Below are positions 35,660 through 44,211 of a stretch of DNA of 64,000 nucleotides, in pieces (the first letter of the stretch is position 1; the number at the start of each line of letters is the position of its first letter). The notes beneath the pieces are model-generated. The model did not search any database. It had not been told where the DNA came from and saw only the letters and a list, made by a program, of their open reading frames with translations. The translations under genes were made by a program, and so were the position numbers. The DNA comes from Fusobacterium varium (GTDB lineage Bacteria > Fusobacteriota > Fusobacteriia > Fusobacteriales > Fusobacteriaceae): assembly GCA_002356455.1 (NCBI GenBank), contig AP017968.1, positions 1,798,001 to 1,862,000 of the forward strand, written 5' to 3'.

Positions 35660-38444
35660 AATACATCTGGAAAATTATCGTATTCATGATAAATTAGATG
35701 TAGAATTTGATAGTGGAATAAACCTTCTTCTTGGAGAAAATGGGAAAGGAAAATCATCTATTCTTGAAGCTATAGGTTATGCTCTCTTTGATTCTGAATT
35801 GAGAGGAGGAAATCAAAGAGAAGCAATAAAATATGGGAAAAAAAGTGCAAAAATAGAGATAGAATTTACTGGAATAGATGGTGAAGATTATATAGTTACC
35901 AGAAAAATACCAGGCTCAACAAGTATATACAAAAAAGATAATCCAGAGCTTCAACTAATAGGAAAAGAAGATAGAATAAGAGAACTTTGTGGTATTAAAG
36001 GTGACTTGAAAGGAATATATGATAATGTAATTGTTGCTAAGCAAAATGAATTTATATCTTCTTTTAAGGAAAAAGATAATGAAAGAGAAAAGATATTTAA
36101 TAAAGTATTTAATACTGATATATATAAAAAAATATATGAAGGATATTCAAGAGAGGCAGTAAATAGATACGAAAAAGATATTGAGATAGAAAAAAACAGT
36201 ATGGAAAATATAGCTGAAATAATGGAAGATCCTGCTGATATAAAAGAAAAATTAGAATTTGAAAAAGGAAAAGCAAAAGAATATAATTTGAGTTTAACTT
36301 TACTAAATGATGAGAAAAGTAAAGTAAAAGAATTTTTGAACTCATATAATTCTTTAAATATAGAGATAGAAAAACTTACTGGTGAGATAAATGCTTTATC
36401 TGAAAATATAAGAAATAAGAATGAAGAATTAATCAAAGTAAGTAATTCTATAAAAGAAAGTGAAATTTCAGAAAAAATAGTAAAAGAAAATAGAGATAAG
36501 TATGAAGAATATCAGAAATATTCCCAAGAAATAAATATATTAAAAGTTAGGAAAAAAGAGTTGGAAAAGATAAAAGAAGAATGTCTTTTACACGAAAAAG
36601 AAATAAATTTATTAGAAAAGTTAAATTCAGAAATTGATGGAGAAATAAAAGTTTTTAAAAATAAAAAAGAAAATAATGAATCACTGCTTTTAGAAAGAAA
36701 GAATAAATTATTAGAAATAGAAAAAGAAATAGAGGATAAAAATGTAAAGTCTGTTGAATATAAGTCTGAATTAAATAAAATAACACCTCTTTTAGTAAAA
36801 TTGGAAGAATTTGAGAAAAAGCTTGAATCTGGAGAAAATAATATAAAAAATTTTGAAATAAAATTAGAGGAAAAGTTGGAGGAGATAAATAAAGAGAAAG
36901 AAAAAAGAAAATATTTAATGAGTGAAAATCTTGAAAGCCAACTTTCTGAATTAGAGGAGTATGAAAAAAAGAAAAAGCTATTAGAGGATGAGATATTAAA
37001 AAAAGATTTACTATTGAAAGAAAATGAAGAAGCTTTTGAAATGTTGAAAACTTCATATTGTCCATATTTAAAAGAACAGTGTAAAAATCTTGATGGAAAA
37101 AATATAGATGAATATTTTAAAGATAAAAGAGAGAAGTATATAAAAGAGATAGAAGATAAAAAAAATACTGTAAAAGAAATAAACCATAAACTCATAAATA
37201 AAAATGAGATAATGGAAAAAATAATAAAATTAGATACCTTATCAAAAGAAATTAATGAAAAAGAAGCAGAATTTATTCAAGAAAAATTAAAACTAGAAAC
37301 TGGAAAATCTAAAATAGAAAATGAAAAGTTGAAATTAAAAAACTTTAAATTAGAAAATAATATTGAAAGTAAAGAAAAGCTTTCTGAAATAAGAATAACA
37401 CTTAAAACAAAGATTGACAGTTTGGATTTATTAAAGTCTGAAGATATAAAAGGTGGCCTTGAAAAAGAGATAGAAAATCTTAATAAAAATATAAATATAG
37501 AATTAAAAAATATAGAAGCAAAAAAAATATTAATTAAAGAAAATATAAAAACTTTAGAAGAAAAAAGAAATTTTCTTGGTGAAAATAAAATTTTCTCTAA
37601 TGAATTGATAACTGTTAATGAGAATATTGATAAATTAGAAAAAAAGACAGATAGTTTAGAAAAAAGCAGTAACCTTTATCTTGAAAATTACAAAAAAGCT
37701 ATGGAAAAAAATCAATTAGAAAAAAATCTTGAAAATATAAAGTTGATTATTGAAAATAATGAAATAAAATTTAAAGAAAAAAGTGCTTTATTAGAACTAA
37801 AAAGAAGAGATATAGAAAGTATGGATTTAGAAAAATTTCAGGAAAAAGATAATAAAATTACATCTGATATTGAAGAGATAAGAGAAAAATTAGGAGCAGT
37901 AAATAGTGAAGTAGAAACTTTAAAAAAGAAATTAGAAGAAATAAAGAAATATGAAAATTTGCTAAAAAATAAAAGAAAGTATTTGGAAAAACTAAATATG
38001 AAATTAGAACTTACTAAGATATTTAGAGAAAAAATAAAATCTATGGGTAAGGAAGTTTCAAAAAATATGCTTAAAGAGATAGAAATACTTGCAACTGAGA
38101 ACTTTAGAAAAATAACTGGAAGAGGAGAAAAAATAATCTGGTCTAATGAAGATAAGAATAAATATGTTGTATTTTTAGATGGAGACAGAGGAGAATTAAA
38201 ATTTGAGCAGCTTTCAGGAGGAGAACAGGTTGCAGTGGCAATTTCTATAAGAGGAGCAATGAGTGAACTGTTTACAGAAAGTAAATTTTCAATATTTGAT
38301 GAACCTACTAATAATCTTGATACAGAAAGAAGAAGAAGTCTGGCTGATTCAATTGGAGAGATATTAAAAAATCTGGAACAAAGTATAATAGTGACTCATG
38401 ATGATACTTTTAGAGAAATGGCACAGAAAGTCATAGAGTTATAG
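35646..38444 (+). CDS. sbcC: Nuclease SbcCD subunit C (Rad50-like ATPase)
   Basis: 932 residues. N-terminal Walker A LLGENGKGKSSILEAIGYALF (about 30-50), then two very long Lys/Glu-rich coiled coils (about 170-460 and 490-800) separated by a zinc-hook-like SYCPYLKEQCKNL near 470-480, with Cys-x6-Cys rather than the usual Cys-x2-Cys. The C-terminus has LSGGEQVAVAISIRGAM, Walker B FSIFDEPTNNLD and the H-loop VTHDD. AGGAGG lies just before the ATG, inside sbcD. Several long frames on the opposite strand are shadows of the Lys/Glu-rich coils. Confidence 0.93.
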   Translation: MKINRIHLENYRIHDKLDVEFDSGINLLLGENGKGKSSILEAIGYALFDSELRGGNQREAIKYGKKSAKIEIEFTGIDGEDYIVTRKIPGSTSIYKKDNPELQLIGKEDRIRELCGIKGDLKGIYDNVIVAKQNEFISSFKEKDNEREKIFNKVFNTDIYKKIYEGYSREAVNRYEKDIEIEKNSMENIAEIMEDPADIKEKLEFEKGKAKEYNLSLTLLNDEKSKVKEFLNSYNSLNIEIEKLTGEINALSENIRNKNEELIKVSNSIKESEISEKIVKENRDKYEEYQKYSQEINILKVRKKELEKIKEECLLHEKEINLLEKLNSEIDGEIKVFKNKKENNESLLLERKNKLLEIEKEIEDKNVKSVEYKSELNKITPLLVKLEEFEKKLESGENNIKNFEIKLEEKLEEINKEKEKRKYLMSENLESQLSELEEYEKKKKLLEDEILKKDLLLKENEEAFEMLKTSYCPYLKEQCKNLDGKNIDEYFKDKREKYIKEIEDKKNTVKEINHKLINKNEIMEKIIKLDTLSKEINEKEAEFIQEKLKLETGKSKIENEKLKLKNFKLENNIESKEKLSEIRITLKTKIDSLDLLKSEDIKGGLEKEIENLNKNINIELKNIEAKKILIKENIKTLEEKRNFLGENKIFSNELITVNENIDKLEKKTDSLEKSSNLYLENYKKAMEKNQLEKNLENIKLIIENNEIKFKEKSALLELKRRDIESMDLEKFQEKDNKITSDIEEIREKLGAVNSEVETLKKKLEEIKKYENLLKNKRKYLEKLNMKLELTKIFREKIKSMGKEVSKNMLKEIEILATENFRKITGRGEKIIWSNEDKNKYVVFLDGDRGELKFEQLSGGEQVAVAISIRGAMSELFTESKFSIFDEPTNNLDTERRRSLADSIGEILKNLEQSIIVTHDDTFREMAQKVIEL

Positions 38445-38456
38445 GAGGAGATTAAA

Positions 38457-38801
38457 ATAATAATACAGATTTTTGGAAAGAAGAATTGTAATGATTCAAA
38501 GAAAGCTGAAAGATTTTTTAAAGAGAGAGGAGTAAAAATTCAATTTATTGATTTAAAAGAAAAAGCTCCTTCTAAAGGAGAATTAAAAAGTATATGCAGT
38601 AAGTATCCTCTTGAGGAACTGATTGATACAGATGGAATAGAATATAAAAAAAGGAATCTTCAATATATGGTATTTAATTTAGAAGAAACTTTATTGGAAA
38701 ACCCAGTTTTATTTAAAAGCCCTATTGGAAGATTTAAAAATGAAATAACATTGGGATATCAACCAGAAATATGGAAAAACTGGACAGAAAAATTAAAATA
38801 A
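38457..38801 (+). CDS. ArsC/Spx-family (thioredoxin-fold) protein with an apparent ATA start
   Basis: An intact frame of 114 codons begins right after AGGAGG (38443-38448), but the only codons at the proper distance are ATA (38457) and ATA (38460); there is no ATG, GTG or TTG before the conserved core. The protein reads IQIFGKKNCNDSKKAERFF, then IDLKEKAPSKGELKSIC, then VLFKSPIGRFKNEITLGY, matching small ArsC/Spx-like 'arsenate reductase family' proteins, with the active-site Cys in CNDS. Most relatives begin Met-Ile-x-Ile-(F/Y)-G, so the first ATA equals the family Met. Either AUA initiation occurs or an ATG has mutated. It lies 12 bases after sbcC. Confidence 0.75.
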   Translation: MIIQIFGKKNCNDSKKAERFFKERGVKIQFIDLKEKAPSKGELKSICSKYPLEELIDTDGIEYKKRNLQYMVFNLEETLLENPVLFKSPIGRFKNEITLGYQPEIWKNWTEKLK

Positions 38802-38883
38802 TATAAGAAAAAACTATTGATTTTTTGACTTTCAGAAGGTATATAAGATATTAAGATAAATAATCTTATGGGAGATGGTGGAA

Positions 38884-39051
38884 ATGAGTATAGGAGAAAT
38901 TGAAAAGCTGGAGAAAATGATCGATGAACTGAAAGAAGAATTGCATGAATGTGATTATGAACCAGAAAGGAATGCTCTGCTCAAAAAATATAGGACATTA
39001 GCTGCCCAAATGGAAGAATTAAAAAATTTAAAAAGGAAGAAAAATGATTAG
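38884..39051 (+). CDS. Small coiled-coil protein coupled to a GNAT gene
   Basis: 55 residues: MSIGEIEKLEKMIDELKEEL, then HECDYEPERNALLKKYRTL, ending in Lys-Lys-Asn-Asp. Two short helices of coiled-coil type with a Cys-Asp-Tyr turn between. GGGAG/GGTGG lies upstream of the ATG, and the frame overlaps the start of the GNAT gene by 8 bases, which argues for a real, translated gene. The family is not recognised; short Spo0E- or DUF-like helical hairpins have similar size. Confidence 0.65.
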   Translation: MSIGEIEKLEKMIDELKEELHECDYEPERNALLKKYRTLAAQMEELKNLKRKKND

Positions 39052-39472
39052 AAATTTAAAAAATGAAGATATTAATACAGTTATGGAATTATGGAAAAAT
39101 TCAACAATGGAAGCTCAAAATTTTATTCCAGACAGTTATTGGCTGGAAAACTATGATAATGTAAAAAATAATTATTTACCAAATTCAACTACTTGTGTAT
39201 ATGAAGAAGGTGGAGAGATAAAAGGTTTTGTAAGCTTGATAGATGAGATATTTATAGGTGGACTGTTTATAGAAGTGGGCAGCCAAAGAAAAGGAATTGG
39301 GAACAGAATGCTTAATTTTTTAAAAGAAAGGTATGATAAATTACAGCTTGCAGTATATGATAAGAATATAAGAGCAATGAATTTTTATCTGAAATCAGGC
39401 TTCAAAATATTAAATACTGAAATTGATGAAAAAACAAAAGAAAAAGAACATTTGATGGAGTGGAGGAGATAA
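39044..39472 (+). CDS. GNAT-family N-acetyltransferase
   Basis: 142 residues. The GNAT fold is visible: IRNLKNEDINTVMELW at the N-terminus, GGLFIEVGSQRKGIGNRMLNFLKE (about 66-90) with the acetyl-CoA pyrophosphate loop Gln/Arg-x-x-Gly-Ile-Gly, and LAVYDKNIRAMNFYLKSGF near 105-123 (motif B). The substrate is unknown; proteins like this acetylate amino groups of small molecules or protein N-termini. Its ATG lies within the end of the small coiled-coil gene, with AAGGAAG upstream. Confidence 0.85.
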   Translation: MIRNLKNEDINTVMELWKNSTMEAQNFIPDSYWLENYDNVKNNYLPNSTTCVYEEGGEIKGFVSLIDEIFIGGLFIEVGSQRKGIGNRMLNFLKERYDKLQLAVYDKNIRAMNFYLKSGFKILNTEIDEKTKEKEHLMEWRR

Positions 39473-39553
39473 ACTCTCTTCCATTTTTATGTTAAGAAAC
39501 TTATTTTGATAAAAATTAAACCTATGATATAATCAATATTGGAGGTTAAAATA

Positions 39554-40207
39554 ATGAAAATTAACTATGATTTAGTAATGGAAAAGCAGTTGAAAGAAAT
39601 AGAAAAAAATAAGATTAAACCTAGACTTCTTCTTCATTCATGCTGTGCACCATGCAGTTCAGCAATATTAGAATTTTTACAGGAGTATTTTGAAATAACT
39701 ATATATTTTTTTAATCCTAATATAACTTTTCAAGAAGAATACTTAAAAAGATTGGAAGAGCAAAAGGAATATCATAAAAAAAGAGGATATCAAATAAATG
39801 TAATTGAAGGAAGATATAATCCTGAAATTGACTTCTTTCAAAATATAAAAGGATTGGAAAATGAAAAAGAAGGTGGAAGAAGATGCCATCAATGTTATAG
39901 AATTCGTCTTGAAGAAACTGTGAAAAAAGCTAAAGAAGATGGATATGAATACTTCACAACAGTATTAAGTATAAGTCCAATGAAAAATGCACAGTGGATA
40001 AATGAGATAGGAGAGGAACTTGAAAAAAAATATGAAGTAAAATTCCTTAATGGAGATTTTAAAAAGAAAAGTAGATATTTAAGATCTATTGAAGTTTCAA
40101 AAGAATATGAATTATACAGACAGGACTACTGTGGTTGTATATTTTCAAAATTAGAAAGAGAAAAAATTGAAAAAGAAAAGAGAGAAAAAAATGGAGGGGA
40201 AAGATGA
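39554..40207 (+). CDS. queH: Epoxyqueuosine reductase QueH
   Basis: I start at 39554 (MKINYDLV), which has GGAGGT at 39541-39546; a TTG five codons upstream lacks spacing. 217 residues. QueH signatures: LLLHSCCAPCSS with Cys30, Cys31 and Cys34, FFNPNI, GGRRCHQCYRIRLEE (Cys-x2-Cys), FTTVLSISPMKN, and DYCGC near the end. QueH replaces QueG in the last step of queuosine synthesis, reducing epoxyqueuosine in the tRNA wobble position with Fe-S/metal chemistry. Stop and start overlap (ATGA) with the next gene. Confidence 0.92.
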   Translation: MKINYDLVMEKQLKEIEKNKIKPRLLLHSCCAPCSSAILEFLQEYFEITIYFFNPNITFQEEYLKRLEEQKEYHKKRGYQINVIEGRYNPEIDFFQNIKGLENEKEGGRRCHQCYRIRLEETVKKAKEDGYEYFTTVLSISPMKNAQWINEIGEELEKKYEVKFLNGDFKKKSRYLRSIEVSKEYELYRQDYCGCIFSKLEREKIEKEKREKNGGER

Positions 40208-40842
40208 AAAACTTTTCAGAAAAAACTGTAAAAAATATTTCAATTTGCTTTTTACTACTATTTTTATTATTAGGGCTTAATCATCATTATTATTTTGCTT
40301 TGATGATAATTCCAATAATGATATATTTTTCTACATGGAAAGTAGTTATGTTTGAGGATAGAATAGGGAGATTTTCTCCAATTGTAATTGGACTTTTACT
40401 TTCAGCATTTATATTTTATTGTCAATACTATTTGCAGGGTGAAGTTGTATCAACAAAAGAAGTAATCGCACTAAAAGGAACAATATCACTTTGTATTGGA
40501 TTATGGCTGGGAAATTTTATTGCTAAATATATTTATATGAGAATAAAGTTTTTTCTTAACAGGATAGGAAGCAAAGGAGAGCAAAAGGAATATAAGATTA
40601 TTAAAATGATTATAGATCAGAAAAAATATTTTAAAAAACCTGGAAGTAAATATTATATTAATTTTTACTATTTGATTGCAGATATAAATGGGGAAGAAGT
40701 AAAATTCCTTATAGAAAAGGATTTTTATGATAAATATCTAGGTAAAAAAAGTATGAATATAAAAATAAAGAAAGGTTCATTTGGAATTTTTTATGGAATA
40801 AATTTAATAGGTTTAGAAACTGAGGAAAATTTTCCAAGTTAA
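40204..40842 (+). CDS. Membrane protein of unknown function, coupled to queH
   Basis: 212 residues. Four probable membrane helices (about 12-30, 32-46, 56-74, 88-106), then a basic cytoplasmic domain of about 100 residues with strands (KYYINFYYLIADINGEEVKFLIEKDFYDKY), resembling small accessory domains of membrane transporters. The start overlaps the queH stop by 4 bases, so translation is coupled, but a shared function is not evident. No family recognised. Confidence 0.65.
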   Translation: MKNFSEKTVKNISICFLLLFLLLGLNHHYYFALMIIPIMIYFSTWKVVMFEDRIGRFSPIVIGLLLSAFIFYCQYYLQGEVVSTKEVIALKGTISLCIGLWLGNFIAKYIYMRIKFFLNRIGSKGEQKEYKIIKMIIDQKKYFKKPGSKYYINFYYLIADINGEEVKFLIEKDFYDKYLGKKSMNIKIKKGSFGIFYGINLIGLETEENFPS

Positions 40843-40999
40843 AAATAGTACTTTTTTTTCTAAGCTAGCTTTCAGAGTAAATTGAGAAAGAAAAAATTAT
40901 TTGATAAAAATTTTATTACACTTGGAAAAAAAGAAGAGAAAGCTTGATGAAATCAAGATTAAGGGAATTAGTAAATAATGTGGAGTCTGATTTCATGAG
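40843..40999 (+). promoter_or_regulatory. Leader of CRISPR array 1
   Basis: 157 AT-rich bases without a gene, directly upstream of the first intact repeat. It contains CTTGGAAAAAAAGA (40921-40934), ending 65 bases before the repeat; the identical 14-mer lies 66 bases before array 2. Degenerate repeats at the far end of the array confirm that this is the leader side. Confidence 0.65.
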
Positions 41000-41481
41000 A
41001 TAGAATATTAACTGAGTAGTTTTTAAATCCAATTATAGATGAAACTACATATAATTTAGTTCAAATAGAATATTAACTGAGTAGTTTTTAAATGCTTTAT
41101 TTCCTGTTTTTGCATTTTCAAAGATATCATAGAATATTAACTGAGTAGTTTTTAAATCTATTCCTAGTTTTAACTTGATAATTTTCCTCCTATAGAATAT
41201 TAACTGAGTAGTTTTTAAATATTTTCCTCCTTACCAAGTTTCTTTATTGAATTCATATAGAATATTAACTGAGTAGTTTTTAAATAAGGATTAAACATGC
41301 TAGAGAGGTTGTGCCAAATAATAGAATATTAACTGAGAATGCAGGGAATTTTAGTAGATTCAGCAGAAAATGGGGTTGTGCCAAATAATAGAATATTAAC
41401 TGAGTAGTTTTTAAATATATAAATTTGATAAATATTGTGTGGAAGATAGATAATAGAATAATAACTTATTAGTCTTTAAAT
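41000..41481 (+). CRISPR. CRISPR array 1 (type I-B), rearranged
   Basis: 29-base repeat: ATAGAATATTAACTGAGTAG followed by TTTTTAAAT. Full copies start at 41000, 41065, 41129, 41192, 41257 and 41388. A copy at 41321 is cut after 17 bases, and a degenerate copy starts at 41453. Intact spacers are 34-36 bases. The truncated copy is followed by a spacer-sized insert and then a second copy of the end of the previous spacer (GGTTGTGCCAAATA). The repeat can form a short hairpin AACT-gagt-AGTT, and its TTTAAAT 3' end agrees with I-B repeats, giving transcription to the right, towards cas6. Confidence 0.95.
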
Positions 41482-41701
41482 TAAAGTAAAAATCCTGCAA
41501 ATAATGAAAATTTTTAAATTTAATAGTAACTGAAAAATTTGTTTGCAAAAAATAATTTAGATAGAATATTAAAGATAAATTTCAGTATCAAAATAGAGAA
41601 GAAATTAAATAAAAAAGTCTTTTAAAAAATTATTTTTAAAGTCTTTTATTTATTAAAAAATGAGGTATAATTAAAATAGAATACTAAAAAGGAGGAGTGA
41701 G
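41482..41701 (+). promoter_or_regulatory. Array-1 trailer and cas operon promoter region with repeat fragments
   Basis: Partial CRISPR repeats continue beyond the array: TAATAGTAACTGAAAAATTT near 41521, ATAGAATATTAA at 41561, and ATAGAATACTAA at 41676-41687, the last lying between a TATAAT box (41666-41671) and the cas6 ribosome site GGAGG. AAAGTCTTTTA occurs twice (41614-41624, 41638-41648), 24 bases apart, and contains the small palindrome AAAG-t-CTTT, a possible operator. No good -35 box is seen for the TATAAT. Confidence 0.5.
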
Positions 41702-42397
41702 ATGAAAAGTTGGGTTTTAGAATTGAAAGTTTTTTTATTGGAAGATATAGAATCACACAGTGCTATAGAAAAAATAGCTGCTTTTATAGATTCTACTTTT
41801 GATAAGGATGAGCACTGGAAAGAATATCATACAGATAAAAAAGTTAAAGAATATTGCTTTAATTCTTTTTATCCAGTAAAAGTTAATACTAAAAAGTATA
41901 ATGCAGGAGAAATATACACAGTTCAAATAAGGACTATTTCTAAAGAATTAAAAGAACATTTTATGAAATATTTAAAAGATAATATAACAAAGGAATTAAA
42001 AGGATTGATAATAAAAGAGAGGGAAATGGAATATAGATATATTGATAAGCTTGTTTCTGTTACCCCTACAATACTGAAAACAGAAAATGGATATTGGAAA
42101 AAAAATATTTCATTAGTAGAGTATGAAAATAGACTAAAGTTAAATATAATAAAAAAATATAATTCTATTTTTAATGAAAATCTAGATGAAAATGTTGATT
42201 TATTTAATTTTATTGAATTTAAAAATAAAGTTCCTGTGAAAGTAAAATATAAGAATATTAATCTACTTGGAGATAAGCTTGTTCTAGGAATAGCTAAAAA
42301 TGAAACTGCTCAAAAATTAGCTTTTCTATGCCTGAGTGTAGGGCTGGGAGAGATGAATGCAAGAGGATTTTCTTATATGAATCCAAGATGGGTATAA
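41702..42397 (+). CDS. cas6: Cas6 CRISPR RNA endonuclease
   Basis: 231 residues, first gene of the cas operon. The two-RRM-like fold and the C-terminal glycine-rich loop LCLSVGLGEMNARGFSYMN (about 208-226) are the Cas6 signature. A His (near residue 43, in KEYHTDKK) and Tyr/Lys residues in the N-terminal part are candidates for catalysis. It cuts the array transcript within each repeat, leaving an 8-base 5' tag (here probably TTTTAAAT). GGAGGAG precedes the ATG. Confidence 0.9.
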   Translation: MKSWVLELKVFLLEDIESHSAIEKIAAFIDSTFDKDEHWKEYHTDKKVKEYCFNSFYPVKVNTKKYNAGEIYTVQIRTISKELKEHFMKYLKDNITKELKGLIIKEREMEYRYIDKLVSVTPTILKTENGYWKKNISLVEYENRLKLNIIKKYNSIFNENLDENVDLFNFIEFKNKVPVKVKYKNINLLGDKLVLGIAKNETAQKLAFLCLSVGLGEMNARGFSYMNPRWV

Positions 42398-42415
42398 TAG
42401 AGGAGGTGAGATTAT

Positions 42416-44209
42416 TTGTTACGAGAATGTGTTGAAATCTTTACTGAAATATACAATAAAAAAGGAGAAAGATTTATAACAGACAGCTATGAATTGGAGC
42501 CAGGTGACTATTTTATAGTTAAGAGTGATAGAAGTTATAGTCATATAAAAATAGAAAGAACAAAAAAAATAGAAGAAAATTCAAATAGAAGAATTATAGA
42601 AGATTATGAATATTTAGCAGAAAGAGATTATTTAAGTAGATTGTTAGATATGAATAAACCAATTGATGGCAAGAAACAAATTCATTCTAATAATTATCTA
42701 TCTTTTTTTGTTAAGAATAATGTTCTAAGTGAGAAGAAAAAAGAATTAGAAGAAAGTATAGAGAAGTATTATGAAATTTTGAAAAATCCATTTCTCAAAT
42801 ATGACAAAGGGGAAAAGAAAAGAGTATATACACAACTTGAAGAAAAGTTAGGAAAACCTTCAGAAGAAAAAATTCAAAAAAATTATGAATGGATTAAGGA
42901 AAATCTTTATAAGATAAAAGAAGAAATAAAAGATGGGAAGGAATATATCAAGATATTTTTTGATGAAGACATAGAAGAGTATAAGAAAGAGAATGAGAGA
43001 TATGTCATTCCTAATATATATAACAGTGTAGACTATAATGTAATAATAAATGATGAAACTTATGGACTGCCAAATAATAACCTCAATTTAAATTCTAAAA
43101 AACCATATTTAGAAAATAAAACGAGAAAAGAGAAATATACTGTTCCTTATTTATTGAATGAAGAAGAGGTATTTAAGCAAAAAAAATTCTTTGACTATAT
43201 CTACAATATGGCAAATTCAGGAAAAAGAAATATATATATTTCATCTGATAAAAAAGAAATAATTCCTTTAGGAAATAGAGAGTCTTTGAGTGATGATTTC
43301 ACTGGGTACTATTTGAGAATAAGAAAAGATAAAAGTGAAAGTGCAATAGAGAGATATGATATTATTCCAAATTATAAAGCTGAAATTTATCCTGAAATAA
43401 AAATATTAGACTGCTTAGGAAATGGAGATAAGGGTAAATTAGAATATGGAAGCTCAATAAATAAAAACTCTGAATTGGCTGCTGTATTGAATAATCTTTT
43501 ATTCAATGGAAAACTTTATGGGATAATTTTTGAAAATTTAAAAGACTTGAAAATATTTGACGAAAGAATAAAAAACATAGCAAATCAATATAAAGAAGTA
43601 TTCTTCGAATTAGTATATAAAGGAGATATGAAAAAATTTGCTGATAATTACAAAAAAATATTTTTAGAACTTATAAAAAATTCTTTGTGTAAAAAAGATT
43701 ACATAACAGAAGCATATGATATGTTTAATTTAATGGCTAGCATAGGAGATAGTATAAAAAATGAAAGGGGTATGACTGTGAATAAACATCAAGAAATAAA
43801 AGAAAAATTTAGAAATATATTTGAAACTGGTGTGGGAGAGATAGAAAATGATGAAGAATATTTCTTCGCTTTAGGACAATTAGCAAAATTTTTAATTTCT
43901 AGAAATAGAATAACTGTAAAAACACATGAATTAGTAGTAAGGGTTATTGAAAGTAGAGATATTGAAGGGTTAAAAAGAGAAATTTATAAACTTTTTAGGA
44001 AATATGCTTATGATATAGGTTTCTACAGTACAAAATTTAATACTCTTTATGAACGAATATTAGGATATGAAGCTGAAAGTGAAGAAATAAATATGGATAG
44101 ATTATTAGGAGGATACTTAGCTGATTCATTGATTTATGAAAAATCAGCTAAAGAAGAAAATGAAACTAATAATGGAGCTAAAGAAATTAATGGGAAGGAG
44201 AATGAATAA
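42416..44209 (+). CDS. cas8b: Cas8b (Csh1/TM1802 type) large subunit of I-B Cascade
   Basis: 597 residues beginning at TTG (42416) behind AGGAGGTGAG; no ATG fits better. Large, Lys/Glu-rich and divergent, as this subunit always is. The N-terminus (EIFTEIYNKKGERFITDSYELEPGDYFIV split over residues 7-35) and the location between cas6 and cas7 identify it as Cas8b, which recognises the PAM and anchors the complex. The helical C-terminal region (about 400-580) corresponds to the small-subunit-like part. The name rests mainly on gene order. Confidence 0.85.
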   Translation: MLRECVEIFTEIYNKKGERFITDSYELEPGDYFIVKSDRSYSHIKIERTKKIEENSNRRIIEDYEYLAERDYLSRLLDMNKPIDGKKQIHSNNYLSFFVKNNVLSEKKKELEESIEKYYEILKNPFLKYDKGEKKRVYTQLEEKLGKPSEEKIQKNYEWIKENLYKIKEEIKDGKEYIKIFFDEDIEEYKKENERYVIPNIYNSVDYNVIINDETYGLPNNNLNLNSKKPYLENKTRKEKYTVPYLLNEEEVFKQKKFFDYIYNMANSGKRNIYISSDKKEIIPLGNRESLSDDFTGYYLRIRKDKSESAIERYDIIPNYKAEIYPEIKILDCLGNGDKGKLEYGSSINKNSELAAVLNNLLFNGKLYGIIFENLKDLKIFDERIKNIANQYKEVFFELVYKGDMKKFADNYKKIFLELIKNSLCKKDYITEAYDMFNLMASIGDSIKNERGMTVNKHQEIKEKFRNIFETGVGEIENDEEYFFALGQLAKFLISRNRITVKTHELVVRVIESRDIEGLKREIYKLFRKYAYDIGFYSTKFNTLYERILGYEAESEEINMDRLLGGYLADSLIYEKSAKEENETNNGAKEINGKENE

Positions 44210-44211
44210 TT

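Noticed and set aside
35951-37195. Several long minus-strand frames inside sbcC
   Set aside because: They are Ser/Phe/Ile-rich antisense reflections of the Lys/Glu-rich coiled coils, with no ribosome sites, and lie wholly within a clear gene.
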